From assembly GCA_001600055.1 (NCBI GenBank), contig BCIV01000017.1:310001-374000 (forward strand): a DNA stretch of 64,000 nucleotides, written 5' to 3'. Positions 41,649 to 52,190 of this stretch are shown piece after piece. The stretch comes from Filobasidium wieringae (lineage: Eukaryota; Basidiomycota; Tremellomycetes; Filobasidiales; Filobasidiaceae). Made by a program: the position numbers and the translations under genes. Every line of letters starts with the position of its first letter. Positions within the stretch are counted from its first letter, which is position 1. The notes under the pieces are model-generated. The model was given only the letters and a program-made list of their open reading frames with translations. It did not search any database and was not told the origin of the DNA.

Positions 41649-44600
41649 ATGGCGTACGATGCTATCAGAGATACCCACCTGGAAAGGTCCCCTTCTGTGA
41701 ATTTGGAAGGCCATACACCTCATATGCAACATACCAGTCAACCGATAAATTTCCATCCAAGCAGTGATCGTCCTTCCAGTTCTGGACGTTCTTATGGTCA
41801 CTCACCCTCTACTTCAAGACCGGGCTCGTCAAGTGGGACTCTTAGAGGAATATTGAACGAGACAGATGATAGGGACGATAGGATGGATCGATATCAGGGG
41901 AGCAGTCGATCTAGCGGATCATTCCATGGACAGTCATCTATGATGATACATAGAGGAGAATATGCTCAGCCTTCTATAGGAAGCGTGATGAATGGTGCAC
42001 CGTCTCCTTCTGGACTGACGGAGGGAAGGAACATTTCTATGCTTCTCAATGGACCTGGACCACCAGCTACTCCAGCATCTACACCTGGAGGAGGACATTC
42101 CTCTTACCCTTACCCCTCTCCTTCCATCACGAGCAGCGTCTCACCACGATTTGGTGGACCGATGGATCCTTCTCCCAGCCAAACGATGTCGGGAGGGTAT
42201 CCTTTCCCTTCGATGAACTCTTCTGGACTGTATCATCCCCAACATTCCCCAACATTTCGAGCTCGACCTCTGCCACCCGCCATGAACCCTCAAACAGGTT
42301 TCCCTTCCGCTGGCTATCATCCCTCCAGTGAACACAGTATACCCATTCCTTCCCCTTCACCCTCTGCCGCTTCCATTCACAACCTTCTCTCCCCCTCGAA
42401 TGGACCTTATCGTTCGCCTAGCTTGGAAACTCGCTCGATCCCGCAGGGGATGATGAAACAACCCATCGAGCACCCGGGTAGAAGAAGACCAAGTGCTACT
42501 CCGCCTGTTCTTCTCGGTAGAAGCTCTAGCGGTAGTCAATATGATTCTTTATCGACGAACGGGATGACCGGCGTCAGATCGACGGAGGGACGGAGGATCG
42601 CTAGTACAGGTAGATTATCTGTGGGCCACGAACGGTACTCGGAGGAACCAAGGGAGAGGAGATCTTCGATACAAGGCTGGAATGGGGATGTACCGGAAAG
42701 GCCTCCTTCTAGTATGACAGGAAGGACGAGTTTGGCAAATCTGATGTCCCCTTCGAACGAGGATCATCATCAGCTCATGACTCCTCGGAGAGAACCGAAT
42801 GCTTTGTTGGAGAGGGGAGAATCTGTAGAGGATAAACCAGGAGGAACATACCATAACGGACAGATCAACGGGGTCGTCGATCTCTCATCCCCAACAAAAC
42901 CTCGTTCACAACCAGAACGGGAAATAATAAAAGCTCAATCGACCAAACGTAGTATTTCTCCTACGAGTAGACCTCTCTCTATCTCGACACAAGCCCTTAC
43001 TGATAGCAGAAGCGCTACGCCCGGAATGATGGATATGGATCTGCCTGATGGTGCCAGTGCGCTGGACGTTCTGGCCAGTCTGAGCGAAAGGGCTGGGACG
43101 AGGGACAAGAAACGGGAGGGCAGGAAAACGAAGGAAGAGAGTCCTGTGCCAGATGTACAAGTGGAAAGACAAGGGATGGAGGAAACAGAGTCGACTGCCG
43201 CAGAAATGGTCGATTCGGTAAAGACACCGGAACCCGAAAGTGACGAAGCGTCTGAAATGGACGAAGTCGATACCGAGCCTCAACCAGCGGAGGATGTGGC
43301 TCAAAGCCCTTCTGCTTTGGCCATATCTCCGACGAACGACGTTTCGTCACCTTCCGGTGAAGCTGCGGCGCACCTGACTGTACAGACCCCTCGCCCACGT
43401 GCAGTAACGCCTGTCGACCTGGCGGCGCAAATTTTCCCTGAGCATGAAGTGGTCGATGTAGAGATACCTCCCGAACCTTCTACTTTACCTCAGACCGAGC
43501 CGACCAAGACGGAATACAAACCGCTGCACCGCCTTACAGCACCTCTTTCCGTACTGGAACCAATAAGTCAACAGGAGATGGAGTGGTATTTGGATGCACG
43601 TAACGCTCTGAACCCTCTTCGAAAGGGTTGTCCAGTGCGGCATGTCACTGAAGGGAAAGATAGGCCATCGGGAGCTCCACGACAAGGCTCGATGGAACTC
43701 GCTTATTCCGGCAGAAAACGCGGCAGAGAATCTCCATCGCGAAATGGATTTGACCATGGAGCAAACGGGAACTCGGAGCTTGATGAATGGGGATATGCTA
43801 AGCGTGCACGAAGAGGGCCTCTGGATGCTCTGAACGAAAGGAGTTCCATCGCTGCACATTGTAAGTCGACTTCCATCGATCCCGCGCTTTGCGCTCTCTA
43901 AAAGTACTTCGATTATAGACAACAGCCGTGGTAATACCGATCGTTCCGTCCGTTCACAATCCAAAACATTCGGTTTGAAAGTGTGCAACAATTGGATCAA
44001 GTCAGTATTGATCAAACGGTTTACAAAACGACGGCCAGGAGTTACCAACTTCGACCCAGACGGAAGAGGTCCTCCCAACGGGCGCGTACTGGATATGGGT
44101 TGTGGAAAGGGAGGCGACATAGACAAGTGGCACAGAGCGAAAATAGCGGATTATGTCGGAATAGGTCAGCTTTGTCCAAGGCTCTTACTGACGCACGATT
44201 AATTCACTAACCGTATCCACCTTCAAGATATTGCCTCAGGGTCTATAGACGATTTCAAAGACCGGTTGAACAAAAAGGGTCGTCGACTTTCCTACAAGGC
44301 GAATTTGTTTGTCTTAGATTGCTTTTCGGTATGTTTGTCTTGTTTTCGATCAATCCCACGGAACATGGCCTGACCCAGATGTCCTTAAAGCATCCAATAA
44401 ATCTAGTCGTCCCAAGGCATTTACTCGAGCCCAAGTTTGATACCCTTAGTATGCAGTTCTGTATGCATTACGCTTTTGAAACAGAGAAGAAAGTACGACA
44501 GATGCTTTCCAACGTCTCGGGAGCGCTGCGAGTAGGTGGAGTTTTCTTGGGCACGACCTTGTCAGCGCCTAAGATATTGTATGTCGATTCGCTTTCTCTC

Positions 44601-45155
44601 GTTCTCGACATTTACTGATAAACATTTTCTCATAGAGACCTCTTAGCACACATCCCCGAAGATTCTGATCATCTGGAGATAGGAAATCCGTACTTCAAAA
44701 TCATCTTTGAAGAACGTTATCACGAAGGAGTCTACGGGCACGCCTACCGGTTCTCGTTGGAAGATGCGGTTGAGGATTGCATTGAATGGATTGTGTATTG
44801 GGAAGAGTTCGAAACGTGAGTGTCTGCGCAGCGGTTCTCTTTCCGCCTGTTCACTAACGACAAGCATCACCTCCGACAGACTTGCCAAGGAATACGGCCT
44901 CAAGTTGTTGGTTTGCAGAGATTTCGACGAGTTCTACGAGGACGAGCAGTCCAACCCTGAGTCTGTCAGACTTGCTGAAACCATGCAAGTGACATCGAAC
45001 GGTCAGATCAACATGGATCCAGAGCAATGGTCTGCGTGTTGTGAGTAACAGATGCTGCACTGTCGTTTTCACCTGAGACTGATCCGCTCTCTGCGATAGC
45101 AATGTACCGTGCCTTTGCTTTCATAAAGTTAGGCGACACACCTCTAGAAACGTAA
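41649..45155 (+). CDS. ABD1: mRNA cap guanine-N7 methyltransferase
   Basis: ATG 41649 ([14 protein letters not shown]) opens a 737-codon first exon ending at 43860; further exons follow from 43919 to the stop at 45153-45155. The first 600 or so residues are Ser/Pro-rich and disordered, much longer than in yeast Abd1. The catalytic part has [15 protein letters not shown], the SAM motif [39 protein letters not shown], and the C-terminal [10 protein letters not shown]. It methylates the guanine of the 5' cap, completing cap 0 for eIF4E binding. A linker rich in basic residues (AKRARRG) precedes the domain. It is convergent with the AT-hook gene; only 63 bp separate the two stop codons, so the mRNAs probably overlap. 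Confidence 0.94.
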
Positions 45156-45218
45156 CAACTTGTACATAAACGCGCGAGGCCCAAAAGCTACATACATTCA
45201 CAGGCGCACTGTCGCGCA

Positions 45219-48200
45219 CTAGTTGTCCAAGAACTGAAATCGTTCCATATAGTCGTCTTCATTCTCAATTTTAGCTGTCACAGTCACTGACGAAGTCATC
45301 TCCACGCTCCCAATCTCGATAGAAGGCTCTTCGGTTGCACGGCTTCTGCCGTAACCGTCTTCGCTTTCAAAGTCCACCGTTATCTCATCATCCTCCCCTG
45401 CCACGAGTTGTGATGATCTCTGTTTCCCTTTGCCTTTGCTGTGATTATCGCCTTGTTCTCTTACTGGTGAGGACTCTATCAACGACTCGTCTTCTACCAC
45501 CTGTTGACTGGCTGCGTTGAGTAATCTTTCGTCAGCATCTTCAAGAGGGTCGAATTCGCTAGATTGGAGCGGCCCGTGCCCTTCTTCGAGACCTTCATAG
45601 GGCTCATCTCTTTGGGCTGAAGAGGGCAGGGTTGCAAGCTGGCGACACTTGTAGCGACGTTTCGTAGCTGCCGAGATCGGCGGCATTTCTACTTCGATCT
45701 CGAAGCGACCAACCCTAAGGTTTCTACCGTCCAGGTAATTTGTTGCTTGATTTTCAATCTTAACCCTCTGCTTAGTCGCTGTTTTTGGCGTCTTCTCTTC
45801 GACTCGCGTCGCCATAGGCGTCTTCACTGATCGAGAGGACGTCGCAGGCACAGGGGTCCTCGGCAGCTGAGAACCAACAGGACGCACTGCTGCTTGTGCT
45901 TGCAGACGTGTCGTCCGTGGTTTATCTAAGGAGCGAGTGAGGACCGTGCGGCGAGGGGTAGGTGTTACGTTTGATTTAGCTCGCCTAGGCCTTGTAGGAG
46001 TTTCCTCAGCTCCACGGCCCACTGTCTCGTTACTATCTATCTCTGAAATTGCGACTCGAGACCGAGCAGTCCTCCAGTTTCTACTAGGGCCTGGATCTGC
46101 AGGTTCCTCCGTAAATGGATCTTGTGCCGATGCATGGCGAGTCGCTGGCTTGGATCTTCCACCTCTGCCTCTTTTGGATGCAGCACCTCTAGGTGTGAGC
46201 GGCACCTTTCGTTTCTTACTGACATCGCTCTGTACTCCACGTCGGTCATGAGCTCTGGTCTTCATGGCTGTTTCTCGTTCCTGCTCGCTACCGCTATCGT
46301 TTTTGCTTTGTTGACGCGTTTGACGAGTTTGACGTTTTGCTGGTCCGTTGGATGCCTCACCAACAGACTCAGGTCGAGCTCTCTTACGCTGAGAATTTGA
46401 GGCAAGTGTCGGGGTTTCTGGAACATCTCGTCGACTCTTCTTGGTTCGCTCTTGTACCGGGGAAGCTCGAGGCGACGGCACGATCAAGGAGACGGTCGAA
46501 GCTGCTCTTCGTCTAGTTTGCCTCGTAGACGGACCCTCAACGGCATCACTCTGGTCTACTTCTTCATAGTCCTTGTCGGATTCGCTAGACTCTTCGTCTT
46601 CGCTCAGGTTCTCTAGAACCGATCCTTTTCCCTCACGATTCCTCCCACGAGCCCGAGGCGTATCGACTGACTTCTGCTTCGGAGGTCTACCTGGCTTACG
46701 TCGGGGCTCATTGGTATCCCTTGGCGGTTGCACATGCTTACGGTGCTCATTTCCGCCGTTTTGGTCTTTTCGAGGACGGCCCCTTTTCCGGGGAACAGGG
46801 GTTTGCGCCTCTTCGCCTTCGCTCTGTGTGTTCAAGTCAACGATTTCGGCATCGCGCCTAGAACGCCGTCCAGATGCCGGCGTGCCTTTTGGTCTCCTTC
46901 GACCGGAAGGCCTTTGTAACCTTTCATACACTGCATCTTCGTCTTCGCTACCCATCCCTCGTGCTCGTGCATGTCGTTTCCTTCTAGCCTCATCAATTGG
47001 ATCATAGGCATCGTCTTTTCCATCATCGTCCAATGGCTCGTTCTTCTCCTCTTCAGCCATAGCTCGCACAAGATCATCTCTTGCTTTGATCTGCTCCTCG
47101 CGCTCAGCCGCCTTCTCTGCGTCTCGTTCTGCCTTTGTCTTTCTGGGTTGTGTAGGAGCGATAACCTCTGGCTCCGGTTCGGGAGGAGGGGTTTGAGGTT
47201 GTAGGCTTTTTGTACGTATGTAATCCATGAAAGAGACCTCCAAGGGAGTTTCCTTCAAGACACGCCCACGGAAAGCCTCGAGGTGGTATAAAGCTGCAGG
47301 ATGGAGGGAATGGATGTCGATTCTGATTTCTCGACAAATAGGAGAAGGCTGCGATTTCTTCTGATCAACCAACCCAAACCTCCCATCTTTATCCAACCTG
47401 TCCCAATGGGTCGAAGGGGTTGAATTAGATGGCCCAGCTTCAGCATTGTGGCTGGATTCGGCTTGAGGATGATGGATATCTGCAATCACAGTGACTGTTG
47501 GTTCATCTTCTCGATCCTCTCTGGTTTCGTTGTTGTTCTCCATTCCTACGGCTACGGCTTGCTGTTTCGTTTTCTCCTCTTCAATCTTCTTTTGCTCCTC
47601 TTTCTCATGTTCGGCAAGATCTTGTTCGTAGTGGCCATTGATTCTCGTATCAACCCTGAAGTAAGATTGAGGCGTCTTGTTTCGGTCAAGGATCAGATCG
47701 ACTTCTTGTAACATAACAGGGTCGTATAACGACTGTAGCAGGTCGGTGATAGGACCGATAGCAATCTAGAAAAACATTACTCGTGGGTCAGTCGACTGAG
47801 GCAGCTCGCTACCGCATATAAGGCTTACTCCGTGTCTTATCTCGGTATTTGAAAACCGTAATCCCCTGGGCACACCTTCAGGTCTATCCGGCTCGTCTAT
47901 AGCAGCTCCCCCATCAGGTATGTGTCCATCCTGAGCAGCTTGTAACGCATTGACCAGATGCTCAGCAGTCAAAGGACCGTCTTCGGTAGATAAACCACCT
48001 TGTCCAGAAGTACTCTGGGCGGATGGCATACGGTCGGCTAGAGTGGGAAGGTCGTCATCCGAGTCTGAGCTTGACTCCAATTCTACCGAGGCCGACTGAA
48101 CTTGATTCCCACCTCTCTCGTCAGGCGTTTCTGTAGCGTTCTCCTTTTCCCTCTCGATCGGTTCTTCGGCTTGTCCTTTACCGGGCATCGTCTGATCCAC

Positions 48201-48416
48201 TGGAGTATTAGCAGCGCCCGTTCCATCTACAGCTTCTGATCTACGAGATATCTCAGCAGCAGTTGCCGGGTTTTCCGCTTGCGAGCCGTGATCATGGAGA
48301 CGCCCTAAGATAGAGTCTCCGAGATGATGAACCTTCTCCGCTACCGTATGAATTACTGCTTGCGGAATTTCTGACAAGCGTAGATGTTTGTCGGTTGCAC
48401 CTGGTGGATCTGGCAT
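45219..48416 (-). CDS. Large AT-hook protein of unknown function
   Basis: Two exons (48416-47829 and 47765-45219) splice in phase to about 1,044 residues. I do not recognise the family. The N-terminal third is acidic with a Ser/Asp run. A segment near the exon join (GLRFSNTEIRHG then IAIGPITDLLQSLYDP) looks folded, as do IRIDIHSLHPAALYHLEAF and LEVSFMDYIRTKS. The middle has a charged coiled-coil-like stretch (ERDAEKAAEREEQIKARDD). The remainder is basic and disordered with several AT-hook-type motifs, RKRGRPRKD, RRKPGRPPKQ and SKRGRGGRSK, which bind the minor groove of AT-rich DNA. A chromatin role is likely from composition; no enzyme domain is seen. The tail is acidic (DDEITVDFESEDG). Confidence 0.8.
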
Positions 48417-48699
48417 GACGGATTGATATGATACCCATCGATTCGAGTGGATATCAGAAGATCCCTAGTCGTTAAAATAAGTCCATGAGCGCCATGAGCA
48501 GAATGAGCAAGATCAAGAGAGCGAGAGACGAGGGACAGGTAGATGATCAACGGATACGGACAGTCCTTCGGAATCAAAGATATGACACGTCATCCTTATC
48601 AACGACGATGATCATGATACGGTACAACTGCTCGTACTGAAACAGGCGAGGGTGACCCTCATATAGTGAATACAACATCTGCCAGTAATGCTCCTCTAT

Positions 48700-49783
48700 C
48701 TATAGTCTCCTCAAACCCTTCTTCACTAAGGTCTTCGTTGGGGGCTTGGCCTTGGCTACAGGAGGGATGGGAACTTTATCAAGCGGCACGGGGCGGATGT
48801 TCTCGCTCTGAGAGGTTTGACTCTGAGCAGAGGCGACAATCGGTTTGAGGCTAGTTTGAGCTGAGGCGGTTAATGTTGCTTTGGGAGCTGTTTCCGGACC
48901 ACCCTTGAATTCCTCTGGCTGGAGCTGCACGTGATCTCGATCAGTCGCAGCAACCAAAGCATTGCCTACTTCCAAACTTACATCACAGCTAGCATGTATT
49001 TTAGTCATAAGCTTTGCCATCTAATCAAGTATTTCAAGGAGTGATCAGAACCTGCTCGTATGTAAAGTATAGCATGGGATGATGCTCACTCTAGCATATT
49101 CCTGGTAGTCTTCCAACAGTAGTTTCCCTGCCTCCTCGTCCAAAGCGGACTCCGGATTAGGATGAATCAGAAGACATTTGATTGTCTGCAACCTCATACC
49201 GATTCGATCAATTTCTAAGCAACATCATCTAGATTGCCTAAAAGGCTTACCACCAGAACATCCGCAATCCCTAGATTCTTGGTCCATGCCTTTTTCAATG
49301 TATCGACGCAGATCTCGCCTGATTTGGAGATGTTTGGATGAAATACTTTCGTCTTCATTGTGCCTATGTCAGAGAAACGTTCGAAGTACATGAGCAGGAA
49401 GAAACGACATCAACGGTCGTCAGGGGTACTGACATTTGGGCGGTCGGTTTGGATAGTCCACATCGAGGAAGGAGAAGGAGATATGAAAGAAGCCTCCGGC
49501 GTATGGAGTACCATCTGCGATCCGATTGTCAGATCAGCATATATTATGCAACAAAGCCTCGCAACTCACCAGGTCCACGAACAATGCCAATGATCCCTCC
49601 TTCAGCTCCTATATTGTCCTCATGCACTCGTACTCGCACATCTTCGGGAGGGTTACGTGTCATCTTAGCGATATCCTTAGTCACTACTCGAAGTGCTTGG
49701 TGAGATAAAGACTGGTCCACAGGCGAAGAAAGGGGGGCGATAAGGTACCATTGCTGAATCGAGCTGGAAGATCAGCTTACCAT
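48700..49783 (-). CDS. UBE2S-like ubiquitin-conjugating enzyme (APC/C E2)
   Basis: ATG 49783 is followed at once by an intron (49780-49712); coding resumes with [17 protein letters not shown]. The E2 fold reads [36 protein letters not shown] with catalytic Cys, and [20 protein letters not shown] then [11 protein letters not shown]. These match UBE2S closely, including the absence of an HPN-distal insert. After the fold comes a Ser/Thr/Pro/Lys linker and a C-terminus VKKGLRRL. The LRRL ending is that of human UBE2S, whose tail docks on the APC/C to build Lys11 chains. The enzyme therefore probably extends ubiquitin chains on mitotic substrates. Budding yeast lacks this E2. The intron 48981-48925 is 57 nt and stop-free. 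Confidence 0.88.
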
Positions 49784-50271
49784 TATAAAAAGTATACCGG
49801 CCAGCTGATCGACTACAAGTTTCTTGGTCCGCCTAGAGCCTAGATGAGTATCGGCTGGTTGAGAATTGACGCTGCAACGAAGCCTATGTGTTTTCACTAT
49901 GATGGTTCAATCAGTTTGATTCAGTAATTCAGTGTAAGGACAATTGATCGAAAGGAGAGATCATGATTGAAACTTTGTTGACAAAGTGGAAACTCGCACA
50001 ACATAAACAAACGCGATTGTCGAATCTGAACCTGCGGTGCGGGAGCGGTACGATCGAGGGTCAACGGGTGAGGAGAACCTGTTCCATCGAGAGCTATCGC
50101 GAAATCACAAGCCACTGGGACCTACGGATCAAATGCAAAGAGCTTTGTATCGCCAGAATACTAAGGCGGGACAGCAAAGGCATAGGTAAATCATCGTTCA
50201 TGGGTTCGTGAAATCATCCTTTTCATTCTAAGCTAACAACACGGCAGACCGAAGCCGAGGATCTCAACCAG
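49784..50271. other. Gap between the lectin gene and the E2 gene
   Basis: This holds the promoter of the E2 gene and the 3' flank of the lectin gene. An 82-codon plus-strand frame at 49963 shows no domain and is not called. Confidence 0.35.
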
Positions 50272-51879
50272 CTAGAACCTCTTCCCCCTCTTCTGTGCAT
50301 AATAGGTCCGCTGATATAGATGACGGTTGCAATAAGTACGATGGATTTAGGTTTTGACGATATCTTGGAAGACACTTACGTAGGCCGAATATGACAATGC
50401 ACAGAATGCCATAACACCGATGGCTTTTAACAGGAACAAAAACCAGCTCAACCCTGAGCTGGAGCTTGTCTTGCCCTTACGAGATTGAGGTTTATACTGC
50501 TCCGTGATGGGAAGAGAGCTGTTGTGAACGATCGAATTGGTCGTCACCGATACGATGCTGATAGTCGAGAGAATACGAAGTCAAGCAGATTAGCTGTTGA
50601 TTTACTTACCACCGGTCAGCACAAGGCTTACTCATGAGCATCGCTAACATCCCCAGTCAAAGCCGAGAAACCGAGATAGATGTCACCAGTAGGCATGACC
50701 ACGTTCTCGACCTCAAAGCAGTCCTCCCATTTTCCCTCTTTATCAGCCTGGATTTGTAAAGTAAGAGTCTTGTCCTTGAGATATCTGAGCTTGAGCATAG
50801 TCCTAGCATCACGACGACGGAAATCCATCTGGGAACAGAAGATATCAAGTCAATACCGTAACGACAAGCTGGCACTCCCATGATCGCACTTACCGAACAA
50901 GCTCCTAATTCGTGCTCTTGATTATCATGGTCGTGGTCATAAGCAGTCTTTCCATCTCCTAACATAGCGGTCGCCCGGGGGAAAGAGTAGGTATGTCTCG
51001 AGTTGGGATAACTGACAGAAGTAGGGTTGTCAACTCAGCTCGAAATATCGGACACGACGCCTACTCACGTATCCAAGAACAGTCCAAGTCCCTCGAAGTT
51101 GTCTACGCAGAAAGAAGCTCAGAAAGACTCGAGCTTAAATGGAATTCAGCCAAAAACTCACCGACACTACCAAAAACTGGTCCAGGCTGAGCTCGCTCGG
51201 TGGTCAGCCACATCGCCATACCGTCCCCGAAAAGAGAGTGACCCTTTCCGTTTATCTATCAAACACGATACACTATCAGCCATAATCATCAGCAGACCCC
51301 ATGAGCCTGACTTGCACTGAATTCAACTTCGATTTCGTAGTTTTGCGCCTTGAGCGGTAGTCGAGACCATAACCATCCCATCTCTGACCTTCTATCTTGC
51401 GTCAATCTTACGTGCTTGTTAGTATTCTGTACATGCACAAGCTTGTGTAAGTCGCTCTATACCTCCCCAATTTCCTAACACTCACTATGATAGCATCCCC
51501 TCCGAAATCCCACCTGATACCAAGCGATAAAGCCTTGTCAGTGTCCCTCGCAGACTGGCATTTAGGCATATTTCTCACCATCGATTCTGCAGTAAGAATA
51601 TACGTGTAAGTTATATGACGTTGAACGGGTATCTGTGCACAAGGCAACTAACTTGTAGGTCTTGATCGACGTAAGGTGCATACAGGGCGTGCGTTCGAAT
51701 AGGCACAAGCTGACACGTAATTACTATATGAGCTAAGGTATTATACTTGATGAGCAGATCCGACTAACTCTTTCGTCTTCCTCTTGTTCTTGAGTTGTGC
51801 TAGCTATTGTACTGCTGAAGAGCAGTAGCGATCCTAGCAATGCATTTCGCAAGCTCTTTGTACTGAAGGTCGACCTCAT
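50272..51879 (-). CDS. L-type lectin cargo receptor (VIP36/ERGIC-53 family)
   Basis: ATG 51879 opens a signal peptide (MRSTFSTKSLRNALLGSLLL). The mature protein has the leguminous-lectin fold: LVPIRTHALYAPYVDQ, QNRWWDFGGDAII, VRLTQDRRSEMGWLWSRLPL, GDGMAMWLTTERAQPGPVFGS, DNFEGLGLFLDTYPNSRH (Ca2+/mannose site), and TGDIYLGFSALTGDVSDAHD. A membrane helix (GLSWFLFLLKAIGVMAFCAL) and a short cytosolic tail ending KRGKRF complete it, matching VIP36-type receptors that move high-mannose glycoproteins between ER and Golgi. Splicing is unusual: an 8-nt microexon (51586-51579) completes the conserved NRWWDF, and intron 51315-51256 has a GC donor. At least nine exons are needed. Confidence 0.92.
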
Positions 51880-52190
51880 CGCCGAGCACAGTCTAGGCAA
51901 TAGGAGTAGTTGGTGCTACTTATATCCACTCCGGGAACTGTAGGTATATCGATAGCAGAGAAAACAGTGCGTTGCAGGCAGGGACCAGGAAGGAGTCGAA
52001 ACGACATCCAGTCTTGCGTACCCCGTACTCGCCCGCCATACATGCCATGCCATACACGCAAGCAAATCCCGATTACGTAAAAATATGATCCCTGTGACCT
52101 TTTAGCTAGCTTGAGCGTATTCTATCTCGCATATCTTTCATATACAACTGGATCGATTCCTCCTCTAGCTCTAGCTCTTCTAGATCCAAA
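51880..52190. other. Gap between the DMA1-like gene and the lectin gene
   Basis: Short promoter region for the lectin; nothing specific recognised. Confidence 0.3.
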
